A stretch of 64,000 nucleotides of DNA from Luidia sarsii (Eukaryota > Echinodermata > Asteroidea > Paxillosida > Luidiidae): positions 9,505,202 to 9,569,201 of the forward strand of contig OX465111.1 of the NCBI GenBank assembly GCA_949987565.1, given 5' to 3'. Positions 46,196 through 57,017 of the stretch are shown one piece after another. Within the stretch, counting starts at the first letter, position 1. Each line of letters starts with the position of its first letter. The notes beneath the pieces were generated by a model. That model had not been told where the DNA came from, did not search any database, and saw only the letters and a list, made by a program, of their open reading frames with translations. Position numbers and translations under genes: made by a program.

Positions 46196-47860
46196 TTCCC
46201 ACATTTGCAGCCGTATATATGTACAGTATAGCTATAACTTTGCACCTATACATGGATCGCGTAATAGTTACTGGAATTCCTGAATAAAAATCATGGTTTC
46301 GAACTGTCTTCATACACAGGTGTGGTATAGTTTTCATTAAACAAGAAGTACATGTAAGAAGCTGACTTCGAAGCCAAGTTTAAAGAACAAAAATACATTG
46401 TTATATTATTTCTAAATACAATCACAAATTGAATAAAATATTATGTAATAAAATGTAGATTGTATGTCTTTGCTAAATACCTGTTGGGTTGTAAACAATA
46501 AACTCATGTGTGCATATCAATACAAACATCTTAAAAAAATAAACATGTGTATTGCAAAGAACATTTGTATTACCCGTTTGCAATTCTGGCAAGTTAAATG
46601 TTTCTGATTAAATGGACAACATCATACACATTATTTCTATCTGCAGCTTTTGCAATTGAACAGGCCAACATCATATAATCTTGTTTCTCTCAAGAACATT
46701 AAAAGGGAGGGGGGACATATTTTGGGCTAGCAACATCATAGCTGATGGACAACAAATCTCGCTGAATCTTCCTGATCCTATTAACCTCAAGTAGTGATGA
46801 AAAAATAGGCTGTAAAGACATGTACAACGTACAATACCGGTATATACAGCGTACACATTTTGACAAAATTTTGGCACAGCTGGAAATACATGTATAAAAA
46901 AATAAAAATTAAAAAAACAATTAAATACCAAGAACATAGGGGTCGGATGTTTCGATCCACAGCAGGACCTTCCCTCGAAGAAACATTTGGGAAAGTTCAT
47001 GGTATGATCGAAATGTCCAGGCTCTAAATTCTTGAGAATTTGAATTTTGGTCACCTGAAGTAAAAACAGAAACCCCCTTCCCTTCCTTGATTTCCTTGTA
47101 CATGTGAAGAACCCGTAATTATCTGTAAGCAACAAAATGCACAATAAAATCAATGGAACACGCAACATTCTTTGGCATACTGGTAATTTCTTGAGCTGGC
47201 AAATTCAGTCTGGCAAATTCACACTGGCTCAAGTACAAAAATAAATACAGTAGTAACAGTTGTACTTGCAGTTGTATACACGAAATTTCGAGAGAAAAAA
47301 GTACCATAGTTTAGTTTTCAGCAAATAGGCAAGAATACAAGTTGATTCTCCAGCTGAAATGGTTCCTGTAGATTACAATAACATAATTAAATAAAATCGA
47401 CCACAGAACACTAAATGAAACAATTACCATTTTGTCCCATGTTGATGCTTGTAATTTTCAAAATGCTTGTAACTATTCCCTATTATATACCATTAATTCA
47501 TGACCCGATTCACCGAACAATCCATCCTCATCATGATACAAAATTACAAATTGCATGTTTAGTTTAGTTGTCCACTGCACTGATAGATTAAAATTACTTG
47601 TGTACAATCGATCCTGGTTAATAAGGGTTATAAGGGGATCCTTCGGATAGGCTTATTTACCTTGTTGTAACCAGTCCAAAACATCACGCCCCAATGCTCA
47701 GGACGTGAGAGGGCATACGTGTATATGGGGCCCTAAGACCTTAAACAATAATTTCTCAAGAAAAATTAGAATGTCACTAGTCCAGGTAAGGTTGAACGTC
47801 CATCAAGCACATGAAGATTTTTATTTTTTATTTGACCAAAAATGGAACTGAGAGATGCTG
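46196..47860. other. Unassigned stretch with one Penelope-like tail
   Basis: I recognise no gene in about 1.65 kb. A minus-strand Penelope-type tail lies at 46941-46985, with stem GGTCC..GGATC and GAAACATCC. The 165-codon minus ORF at 46671-47168 runs across it and has no family features. Confidence 0.45.
46941..46985 (-). repeat. Penelope-like 3' tail hairpin, isolated copy
   Basis: On the minus strand: TTCGAGGGAAGGTCC, loop, GGATCGAAACATCC. Five base pairs of the stem remain. Confidence 0.6.
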
Positions 47861-47929
47861 AATCTCATACTAATCTCTAGTCTAAACACCATACATGTAT
47901 TTGTATACAATTTGCATACATCCATTTTT

Positions 47930-48430
47930 GGATTCAGTGAGAATCCCAGATTCCAATACTCGTCATTTTCTTTACTCACATTTGGGGAAAAAGGAGAAAT
48001 TGTCGGTCTTTTGATCATAGATGTCTCTCCCTTCCAACGAGCCAAAATGAGGCGGCCATCTTTGATTTTCCAACTGAACACGCAATCGGTATCCGCAAAG
48101 CGATGACGTTCTGACAGATCCAAGAGCACAGAGCATTTTTAGTGGGTTTTTTTTTGCGCTGATGTTCAGGAAAAGTCACCATGCAACGCGTGCAAGTGTC
48201 GATGCGCACGCACACAGCCCCACTGCGCAAAGAGACCTGTCAGAACGTCATTGATATGCGTGTACCGATTGCGTGTTCAGTTGGACTTGGAAATCAAAGA
48301 TGGCCGCCTCATTTCGGCTAGTCGGACGGGAGAGACATCTTCTCGATCAAATGAACAGAAATTTCTCCCTTTTCCCCAAACGTGAGTAAAGAAAATGACC
48401 AGTATTGCAATCTGTGATTCTTACTGAATA
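47930..48430. mobile_element. Foldback element 1
   Basis: 47936-48115 pairs with 48238-48427. Examples are GTCATTTTCTTTACTCACAT against ACGTGAGTAAAGAAAATGAC, and GGCGGCCATCTTTGATTTCC-type blocks at 48052 against 48309. The spacer is about 120 bp and GC-rich. It has no coding capacity; the ORFs are the arms read in mirrored frames. Outer limits are approximate. Confidence 0.75.
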
Positions 48431-48810
48431 CAAAAATTGGGCTAGAGCCAAGTGGGACTGTTTCACGGGTGATTTCCAGGGTAAAATCTGGGGATTTTGG
48501 TGGGGTAGTAAATTCAAGCATTTCATATACATGTATGTGTGTACCAATTTGCTTGGACCAATAACCCGACCCTCAAAATTCAAAATTTTGATTAAAAAGG
48601 GTGACTTGTTGGGTGACTTGTCGGCTTTGTTGCCAAATAGTAACTAATGTCCAGGATTCAATGATTCATAACCCTGCCATCTACAGGCTTTGGACATAAG
48701 GAATATGCTCTGCCAGGAAAAAGGACAAAAAAATTGGTCTCTGAAATTTCCCAATTATCAGAAACACTCCAATCCTGGACATCAGTCACAATGCTACTTG
48801 CTACAGTTGC

Positions 48811-49648
48811 TAGTTGCGGTAAGCGTAACCCTCATCCTCCCGAAGGTTGGAGACCTGAGGGTTATGGACCGCTAAGGCGCTATGTACAAAAATCGACCGA
48901 AGTTCGTGTTTTCACCATTTTTGAAACACTACTGTCCCGATCGACCCCTTTTTCCACCCTTTTGAAAATCGTAACACACAATCTAAGGACATAGATTTGA
49001 TCCCAAATGTATACTGAATGTGATCTGATAACTGAAAACATAGTGGGTAAAAAAATTTTTTCCGAAAAACAGGCAGAAACTCACCGAAATACTGTCTGAA
49101 AATGTCCCCTCAACGTCTCCGCCAGGTTCAGAATCTGAAGTCTGAACCAGGTTCAGAATCTGAACCTGGCGTCTCGACCATGCGTTTAGTCTCGTGACGT
49201 GTATCCCGCACGACGGCTATTTGCTGTTATTGCGAAACAGCAAATAGCCGTCGTGTGGGATATATGTCATGAGACTAAACGCTGATTGGTTGAGGCGCCA
49301 GGTTCAGATTCTGAACCTGGCGAAGACGTTGACGGGACATTTTCAGACAGTATTTGGGTGGGTTTTGGCACGTTTTTAGGAAAAATATTTTACCACGATG
49401 TTTTGAGTTATCTGATCACATTCAGTACCAGTATACATTTGGGATTCAAATCTATGTCCTTAGATTGTGTGTGGCGATTTTTAAAAGGGTGGAATAAGGG
49501 GGCAATCCCGACGGTAGTGACTAGTGAGTAGTGTTTCAAAAATTGAAAAAAACACACTTCAGTCGATTTTTGTACACGTAGCGGTCCGTAACCCTCAGGT
49601 CTCCGACCTTCGGGAGGACGAAGGTTACACTTACGGTTACCGCAACTA
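48811..49648. mobile_element. Foldback element 2 (near-complete palindrome)
   Basis: The ends TAGTTGCGGTAA and TTACCGCAACTA are followed by CCTCCCGAAGGT and its inverse, and the two arms (about 400 bp each) pair along nearly their whole length. The centre near 49222-49250 is GACGGCTATTTGCTG...CAGCAAATAGCCGTC. CAGGTTCAGAATCTG blocks are also internally palindromic. It is non-coding. TCACAATGC occurs just outside on both sides (48786 and 49649) but not symmetrically. Confidence 0.85.
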
Positions 49649-49736
49649 TCACAATGCAATGAAGACGCCGTCCAACAGTCCAACGTGGATTTAAGTTATA
49701 TATTTACACGCCAAAAATAAAAATACATTAATCACT

Positions 49737-49920
49737 GTTGAGTGTTGTCTCCATCTTCATGTATCTCCGTTCCATCATCAAGCACAGCAGACTGCCTTTC
49801 CTCGCTGTCTCTCCTTGCCTTTGACTTTGAGTGCTTCATGCAGTCCGAGAATATGCTGGCCTTTTTCTCGCGGTCAAAAACTAAACAGCGGTTTTTCTGC
49901 ACTGCTGCTGAATGGAAGGA
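49737..49920 (-). CDS. Hypothetical terminal exon
   Basis: On the minus strand, a good acceptor (CTTCCTTCCATTCAG) precedes an open frame QKNRCLVFDREKKASIFSDC, then a Lys/Arg/Glu-rich part and DDGTEIHEDGDNTQQ with a TGA near 49739. Charged composition and the acceptor make it more exon-like than its surroundings. I do not recognise the family. The upstream exon would lie beyond 49920 and was not found. Confidence 0.3.
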
Positions 49921-50084
49921 AGAGATACCGTAGTTAATATTAGGTTATGCCTTGATCATGTTTGCAATAAAAGGAGTGCAGCGAAAGAGTGAGCAGAGAT
50001 AACCTTTTTGTTAATAAATAATAATATAGTTCACACAGCAACAGCAGAATGCCGTTGCCGGTTGAAAAAACAAATATAGGCTAG

Positions 50085-50172
50085 GCCCTACTAGTACTAG
50101 TACAGTAGTAGTACTACTCAGTACTTGTACTACTAGTAAGTACTAGTACTAGTAGTAGAAGTAGACCTAGTT
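50085..50172. repeat. TACTAG/GTAGTA tract
   Basis: Same type of palindrome-rich low complexity as 39525-39720. The rest of 49921-50440 shows no gene. Confidence 0.8.
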
Positions 50173-50747
50173 TAGTAAGTACGTACTTGAATGTTGCATT
50201 TAACTCAAAGTCAAATTTTCAACTCAAACTGTCAAAGTTCCTCCCATTTAAAAAATAATTAAATATAAATGAAAACACATGGTTAAAATGCCCTTTTTTA
50301 CCACGCTGCATTATGCATTAGTACGAGTAACTTTTTAAAATTTTGGATTGTCGGCCGACAGTCACCCGACCCTCCAAATTTTCAAAACCTTTTTAAGCCG
50401 GTCCAAGGTCCAAGTTACTCGCACCAATCGGACTAAGCAGTATCCTCCAATAACTGGTTTTCGACGATATAAGGACTTTTCTTCAAACTGAACAATGTGG
50501 ACGAAAGTATCACACTAAAAGAGGTCCGAGTCACTTTCTCCACACCACAGACTATTAGAATAATCATAGAGAAGGTTGATCAAGCCTGTCACTTCCGTAA
50601 GATTACCCGGTTTCGTTGACGTCCGCGGCGCACCGCGCAGTAAGCATCGTCACCTATTTTCGTCAGTGGTGTTTAGTAAGGTGTCCCAGTGTAGCCAAAC
50701 GCAAAATAAATTCTTAAATTAACTCAAAATGCTGTGTGGCACTATTA

Positions 50748-51987
50748 AGCCCATTTCACACACAACCGAAAAACTAGGGTCCTTGGTTACAGGCGCCAGT
50801 TGTCTGTCACCTAGGTCGATAGCGATCACGAAGCGAGCTTACACACACAACGCTGTCACCAAAACACCAACGTCCCCCGTTTCGGAACTTTACGTGCACT
50901 CAGTACGTGTACAATGATTAGTAGACTTCTGCCAGCGCAGCCCTTACAGTTGAGTTGTTTTCTAACAAAATAACTAACGTTTATTAGTTATTACAGTTAT
51001 ACTAGCGATGTTTTAAGTTTCGCGGGCAACCAAAGTGTATTTTCTAGAATTCTAGAAAATTTTAGAAGGAATTTATCATTCATTTCTTGAGATATCGGAA
51101 GTTGAACATTGCAAAATTTTACCCTCAAATTGAAGCCTGTGTTCCCCTTCTTTCTATTCATACCACTATTCATACCACAACAGTAACGAAGGGAATAATA
51201 TTAAACTACGCGGAAACAACATTCGGAGACAAACGATGAGTAGCGTACACTATTATTTTTTTGGTTATGACCGATTTCCCTTCGCGACGTTAGCGAGGTT
51301 GGCAAGTCTAGGTGTGGTTTCCGCCTCTACGTAAAGCCCTAGTGACACTACAGGAGCAGTAGGGCCGAAACCAGCCTACGCGCGGCACATGTGACATGAC
51401 ACAACACGTCTTTGCACAAACTGTATACATGTACTGCACAGTGCACGTGCACAGCGACCGCATGGCTGCATACGAGTTACGACTACGATCACGCTGCGCT
51501 ATATAGGCTCAAGCCTGATCGGAACTCTGTTACGCTACAAAAAAAGTACAATTTATTTTACTACCGAAACCATGATATAGATTGGGATAATAATGGGGTG
51601 AACACAGTGCCGGTCAGAAGCATTGTTTTTCACAAGGAGTGGTTGACGGAGATTACCTGCGTTGGTCGGCCCCGTCCGCCCGCCGACCAGCGCAGCTATA
51701 ACACTAGTTCCAAACATAAACACGCGCAGTGCGCATGCCCAGTGTCCCTGCCAAAACCAGGGTCCGTGGTTACGAACACTGTTCACGTTTCACACACACG
51801 ATCACGGCGATTTTGACAAGGGTGCGAAATTTTGTAGGAGGTCCGGACCTCGGAGATCAAAAACCAAGGTCCCTGGCGATTTGTTTCGCAAGGGTCACTT
51901 GCACACAGCACAGATTTGCGATTTCATGACATGGTTGCGATTTCATCGCCAGGGACCTCGGCGATTTCGTCTAGTGTGCAACGGGCT
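50748..51987. mobile_element. TTA-flanked insertion in left arm
   Basis: The ends AGCCCATTTCACAC and GTGTGCAACGGGCT are inverted, with TTA on both sides (50745-50747, 51988-51990). The empty site in the right arm near 56505-56525 reads (inverted) CACTATTAAATTC. A 3-bp TTA duplication fits Harbinger/ISL2EU-type elements. The interior carries repeat RA (51268-51690) and the extra flank shared with A and B (from 50894). It has no transposase. Confidence 0.8.
51268..51690. repeat. Dispersed repeat RA, copy 4
   Basis: Same block as at 1437, 13455 and 25312. It shows that RA travels independently of the A/B family or was shared by fusion. Confidence 0.8.
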
Positions 51988-52283
51988 TTAGATTCTTCCC
52001 TGTATGTTTTTTTGTGTTCATCTTTGTTTTTGTTTTTCCACACTGCTTCTAACACTTTCCTCAAATCATTCATAATTTATGCTTAAAACGTATTGGTCTT
52101 GTTGATGTCTTCTTTTGTGACGTTTAAAAAAAATCCACAATCCTCTTTCTCACTGCTTCTTCAGTTATAACCTTTCCAAATTTTACTCAAGAGACACATT
52201 TCCTCCTTCTTGGTACTTTCTCTAGCTGCTCTTTTATTTTTTTTCATTTCTTTAAAAAGCCTATTGGGCCATGTTACTTTTTG

Positions 52284-52962
52284 CGCTGTGGCTATTGTTA
52301 CGGCAGCCGTAACGCAACTTCCATTTTCTATAGTTACGGCACTGCAACTGCGCAAGCGCGAGGACATGCCAGATCGAACGTGTACACTGACTACTTTGGA
52401 AGCGCGATGTTAGCTGGCGACGCTGCCGCCGTGCTTGATCTTGATTTGTTGCATTTGCATGATACATTCATCATTATTTGTTGCCACTGTTTGATTAAAG
52501 AAAATTACAACGTTGATTTATAGGTACAATAGTTTTATAATTTGTATAGTGGTCTTTTAAACCTCCCTAAAATCGAATGACTTCTCGTATTTTCTGCCGT
52601 CACATGCACGCACGCGAAGTCGACATCGTAGTACAGTGCATCGCTGACGACTTTGTTAGGGACCCGGTTTTTTGCCGATCTCACCGTGCGAGAGAATCTT
52701 CTATAAATGATTGACTAAAAGACACCTTTTTGCATTCCGATAATGACAGGGATATTGCTTCAAGACAAGCAAATTATGTGCCTACAGCCAGAGAATTTGC
52801 CATGTTTCTTATGGTACTGAGCTTGAAGCGGCGCTGCCTGTGCATGTGGGGTTTATACCCCATGCAACAAAATCTGTCATGTCCTCGCGCTTGCGCAGTT
52901 GCAGTGCCGTAACTATAGAAAATGGAAATTGCGTTACGGCTGCCGCAACAATAGCCACAGCG
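52284..52962. mobile_element. MULE-like non-autonomous element
   Basis: Terminal inverted repeats of about 85-90 bp start CGCTGTGGCTATTGTTACGG and include CAACTGCGCAAGCGCGAGGA. The 9-bp target duplication TACTTTTTG is at 52275-52283 and 52963-52971. The right arm of the giant inverted repeat (near 56195-56207) has this 9-mer once, uninterrupted, proving the insertion. Long TIRs with 9-bp duplications are typical of Mutator-like elements. No transposase. Confidence 0.85.
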
Positions 52963-53738
52963 TACTTTTTGTCTTTAAATAATAATTAAAACAAATATTT
53001 AAAAAATTATATAAGCGAGACGCCCTATACTATAGTAGCCTCCATAGTTTTTACCCAGAACGGACTGCCTCAAGTTGCGTGATATATTTTTTTTCTACGG
53101 ATGTTGGGGTTTGTAATGGTACACTCAGATTTTTTTTAGGACCAACAATAAAGAAAACTGGAGCTTCGAAGCAACTGCCAATTTTGTACCTAGGAAAATA
53201 GACCCCTAAAGAGCAACTTTTTGAATAACACGAGTTTGGCCTACTGGAAAAGCCTTAAATTTCCACATTTTCGGTGACGGACAAGAGCAGGAAACCAAGT
53301 GTAAGATATGAAGTCTGAGATCGTTATACGGAGTTGTTTTCATAGTGCGATGTGAGTTAGAAGGCTAAGCGTCGAAAACGTGTAGCGTCGAAAACGGGGG
53401 TTCCCACGATACTACTAGTACTACTACTACTACTCAGGGGGGTGTTTCATAAAACTTTACAATTAATCTTATCTTGAGAAAATCAACCTTATCTCTGGAA
53501 AAATTAATCTTAAATCCCAAAATCTACAATTAATCTTATCTCTGTTTCATAAAGAAAGTTACGATCGATATCAATCTTTACATCGCTCTGAATCAATCTT
53601 ATTCTTACAATTGATCCAAATCAAATGTTAGAGGAAAACAATTAATCCTAAATGTAAATTTGGGCGGGAAAAGAAAACATTACATTTCCAAATTCATTGT
53701 CTTAACCGTACCACGATCACTTACTGCTCTTCAAAAAT

Positions 53739-54503
53739 ATGACTCTACAACTACTTTTGATGCAAAATCGTCGAGCCTTGCGCAGGGAGAGGGTGTTTAG
53801 AGATCGCAAGAACCCTCTAGACACATATGGAGATACAGAGATGTACAAGAAATATAGATTTACTAGATTTGGCTGCCAGCATGTCATTGACATAGTACAA
53901 GCTGAATTGCATCGGCCGACTCATCGTAACCATGCCATTCCTGCAAGCTTGCAGGTTTTCATTGTCCTACGGTACTACGCTACAGGCTCCTTGTTAGACT
54001 GTGCAGGTGAGCTCCATGGCTGCAGCATAGCTACGTGCTCTAGTAGAGTTTTGCGAAGTGTGACTCAAGTATTGTGCCATCGACGAAATGAGTTTATTCA
54101 ATTCCCATCACCAGAAGATGCGCGGGAAGTCCAGAGAGACTTCTTTAATTTGGCTGGCTTTCCCCAACTGGTGGGCATAGTTGACGGGACACACATAGGG
54201 CTACATGGATGCAAGCTCGGGAACAATGAACCGATTTATGTCAATCGAAAGGGTAAGCACACCATAAATGTACAGCTCGTTTGTGATGCACACTTCAAAA
54301 TCACTAACGTCGTTGCAAGATGGCCAGGCAGTACACACGACAGCCGCATCCTACAGGCAAGCCGTATTGGGCAGCTGTTAGAACGTCAAGACCTCCAGGG
54401 TATTCTACTACTACTAGGTGATTCTGGGTACCCACTTCGCCCATGGTTAATGACCCCACTACCCAATCCTGCTACCAATGCAGAGAGAGCATATAACAGG
54501 TAG
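53739..54503 (+). pseudogene. HARBI1-like: Harbinger transposase, HARBI1-type DDE nuclease, 3' exon missing
   Basis: The 254 codons run from ATG 53739. A helix-rich N-terminal part (YKKYRFTRFGCQHVIDIV, LQVFIVLRYYATGS) is followed by the nuclease: GIVDGTHIGL supplies the first catalytic Asp (about residue 150) and LLLGDSGYPLRPWLMTPL the second. The ORF ends after NAERAYNR at CAG|GTAGAT, a splice donor, just where the family continues into the exon with the third catalytic residue (Glu). No such exon is found before the element end at 55304. Length is about 70% of the usual 340-360 residues. It would cut and move DNA with 3-bp TWA targets. The reading frame is clean, so loss was probably recent, or the 3' exon was deleted while the rest stayed open. 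Confidence 0.85.
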
Positions 54504-54539
54504 ATTTGACATTTACTGTACATGTAGTTATATTTTCCA

Positions 54540-55150
54540 GGGTGGATCAGTTGTTATTATTATTATTATAATTTTTTTTTTTTGGGGGGGGGGTGACTCG
54601 GAGCTATAGAAAAGACCAAGCCAGTTGCCAACCTTCCCCCATGTTTTCCCTTTTAATTAAATAAATAAATAAACCCCATTACAATACAAAACAACACATT
54701 GTGTGCAGAAATATTTTTTCCCCATTATAGATGTACATGAACCTCCAGTGTGTTTGTAGGGTGTTTGTTTCTTTAGTTTGGATACTGATTTAAATAGAAA
54801 CCTGGATTTTCCCCGCGTCACCTTCTCCACATTTCTTTGCCAAAGAACAAGAAATTGTGGGCTACAATTCACACATCGTATCTATTATGTACATTTATAT
54901 AAGAAATCATCCTTTATGCGGCATTTCTAGTTCTTAAACAATCGTGAACAATGTTAAATTGTTATTTCTGCTTGTTTTTGATGGTTTTTGTCGCTTACCT
55001 GCACTGTAGCACTCTGTACAGTCTGTAGTTCTATGCTGTATACATGTACTACTACTAGTGCATGTAGTGTAGGTCTTCAGCAGCTGAAAAACTTTGTTTG
55101 GGTCAAAGGTTGCGTTTTAGGCTCTTCCAATAACATTAAACTTCAAAGAA
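54540..55150. other. Harbinger interior without coding
   Basis: An AT-rich tract with poly-T/poly-G (54560-54592). No exon matching the missing transposase C-terminus was seen on either strand. Confidence 0.5.
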
Positions 55151-55547
55151 ACAATTGATATCGATCTTATCGCAAAGTCAATCAATCTTACCTTAAGATT
55201 GATTTTATGAAACACATTTCTACAATTGATTGTAGCCCAAGGTTGATCTTGACTTAAGATTAAAAGAAAAGATTAATTGTTTTTATTTCTTTATGAAACA
55301 CCCCACAGTACTAGTATCGTGGGAACCCCCGTTTTCGACGCTACACGATTTCGACGCTTAGCCTTCTAACTCACATCGCACTATGAAAACAACTCCGTAT
55401 AACGATCTCAGACTTCGTATCTTACAGTTGGTTTCCTGCTCTTGTCCGTCACCGAAAAGGTGGAAATTTAAGGCTTTTCCAGTAGGCCAAACTCGTGTTA
55501 TTCAAAAAGTTGCTCTTTTGGGGTCTATTTTCCTAGGTACAAAATTG

Positions 55548-55984
55548 AGATATATAAGTGAACCGACATATGACGCTTAACCACTGTCGTTCAGCAATGC
55601 TGGTACCCCGTAAATTGTGTGGGGACCATACAAGGACGTGTTTTGTAAACCAGCGTAGGTTAGGCTTACGGCGCTACAGTGTGGGTTATGGTTACGGACA
55701 GAGTTAGAGTTCGGGTTGGGTTAGCGTTACTGATAGAGTTAGGATTGGGATTAGGATTAGGGTTAGGTTCAGGATTAGGGTTGTTAGGGTTAGGATTAGG
55801 ATAAGGGTTATGGTTGTTTCGTGCTTGTGCCTGTAACTACCCGAGAAATGCATGAATGAATGAATGAATGAATGAATGAATGAATGGGGGAGGCCTCGGC
55901 AAAACCTGGCTTCGCGCATGCGCACTTATAGCTTCACCACGGTACGGTGGTGAAGCGTCAGACGTCGTGACGCTTATATGCCTC
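55548..55984. mobile_element. hAT-like insertion in right arm with telomere-like repeat
   Basis: It is flanked by the 8-bp duplication CAAAATTG (55540-55547 and 55985-55992). The left arm carries the uninterrupted site (near 53190). The ends share ATATAAG (AGATATATAAG and, inward, GAGGCATATAAG). It contains degenerate TTAGGG repeats (55715-55815) and GAAT repeats (55846-55886). A near-perfect hairpin GCTTCACCACGG/CCGTGGTGAAGC-like lies at 55930-55955. 8 bp fits hAT; no transposase. Confidence 0.75.
55715..55815. repeat. Degenerate TTAGGG telomere-like array
   Basis: Variants of TTAGGG, TTAGGATTAGGG and GGGTTAG. This is the second interstitial telomere-like array of the window, again inside a short DNA transposon. 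Confidence 0.85.
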
Positions 55985-57017
55985 CAAAATTGGCAGTTGC
56001 TTCGAAGCTCCAGTTTTCTTTATTGTTGGTCCTAAAAAAAATGTGAGTGTACCATAACAAACCCCAACATCCGTAGAAAAAAAATATATCACGCAACTTG
56101 AGGCAGTCCGTTCAGGGTAAAAACTATGGAGCCTCCTATAGGGCGTCTCGCTTATATATTTTTTTTAAATTTTTTTTTTTATTATTATTTAAAGACAAAA
56201 AGTAACATGGCCCAATACTACAAATACAATAGGCTTTTTTTTAAATGAAAAAATAAAAGGGCAGCTAGAGAAAGTACCAAGAAGGAGGAAATGTGTCTCT
56301 GGAGTGACATTGGGAAAGGTCATAACTGAAAAAGCAGCGAGAAAGAGGATTGTGGAGTTTTTTTTAAACGTCACAAAAGAAGACATCAACCAGACCAATG
56401 GCAATAGTAAATACGTTTTAAGCATAAATTATGAATGATTTGAGGAAAGTGTTAGAAGCAGTGTGGAAAAACAAAAACAAAGATGAACACAAAAAAACAT
56501 ACAGGGAAGAATTTAATAGTGCCACACAGCATTTTGAGTTAATTTAAGAATTTATTTTGCGTTTGGCTACACTGGGACACCTTACTAAACACCACTGACG
56601 AAAATAGGTGACGGTGCTTACTGCGCGGTGCGCCGCGGACGTCAACAAAAGCGGGTAATCTTACCGAAATGACAGGCTTGATCAACCTTCTCTATAATTA
56701 TTCTAATAGTCTGTGGTGTGGACAAAGTGACTGAGACCTCTTTCAGTGTGATACTTTCGTCCACATTGTTCAGTTTGAAGAAAAGTCCTTATATCGTCGA
56801 AAACCGGTTATTGGAGGATACAGTATGTCAGTAGTAGTAAGTACAACTATTAAGTATTATCGAACATGAATTTCAGAACTTGCTTATTGCTAGGCTCTCC
56901 TAATTCAAGAAAAAAGTGAACTTACACTTTAAGGAACCATGGAGATAATCTGAAACAAATTTAAAGGTGATTTTGAAGGACACAAACAAACAAGACGCAC
57001 GTCAGTCAGGAAGCAGC

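Larger units (their letters stand above)
53439..55304 (+). mobile_element. Harbinger element, internally deleted
   Basis: The inverted ends are GGGGTGTTTCATAAA (53439) and its complement (55290-55304). Within 200 bp of each end lie many copies of AATCTTATC/GATTAAT-type words in both orientations (53461-53630, 55150-55285), likely transposase-binding sites. It encodes the HARBI1-type nuclease at 53739-54503. The Myb-like partner protein of Harbinger elements is not present. The target duplication is not clear; it sits in the TACTAG-rich centre of the giant inverted repeat. Confidence 0.8.
50441..56830. mobile_element. Giant inverted repeat (about 6.4 kb) with nested insertions
   Basis: The left arm is 50441-53436 and the right arm 55305-56830, in opposite orientation. 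For example GTATCCTCCAATAACTGG (50449) faces its inverse at about 56823, and GGGAACCCCCGTTTTCGACG (55320) faces the inverse at about 53404. Without insertions each arm is roughly 1.0-1.1 kb. The left arm has taken two insertions (50748-51987 and 52284-52962), the right arm one (55548-55984), and the centre holds a Harbinger element. The arms themselves look non-coding, so this may be a foldback or long-TIR transposon. Confidence 0.85.

Noticed and set aside
46671..47168. 165-codon minus ORF
   Set aside because: It crosses a Penelope-type tail repeat, has no domain pattern and is AT-driven Phe/Leu-rich.
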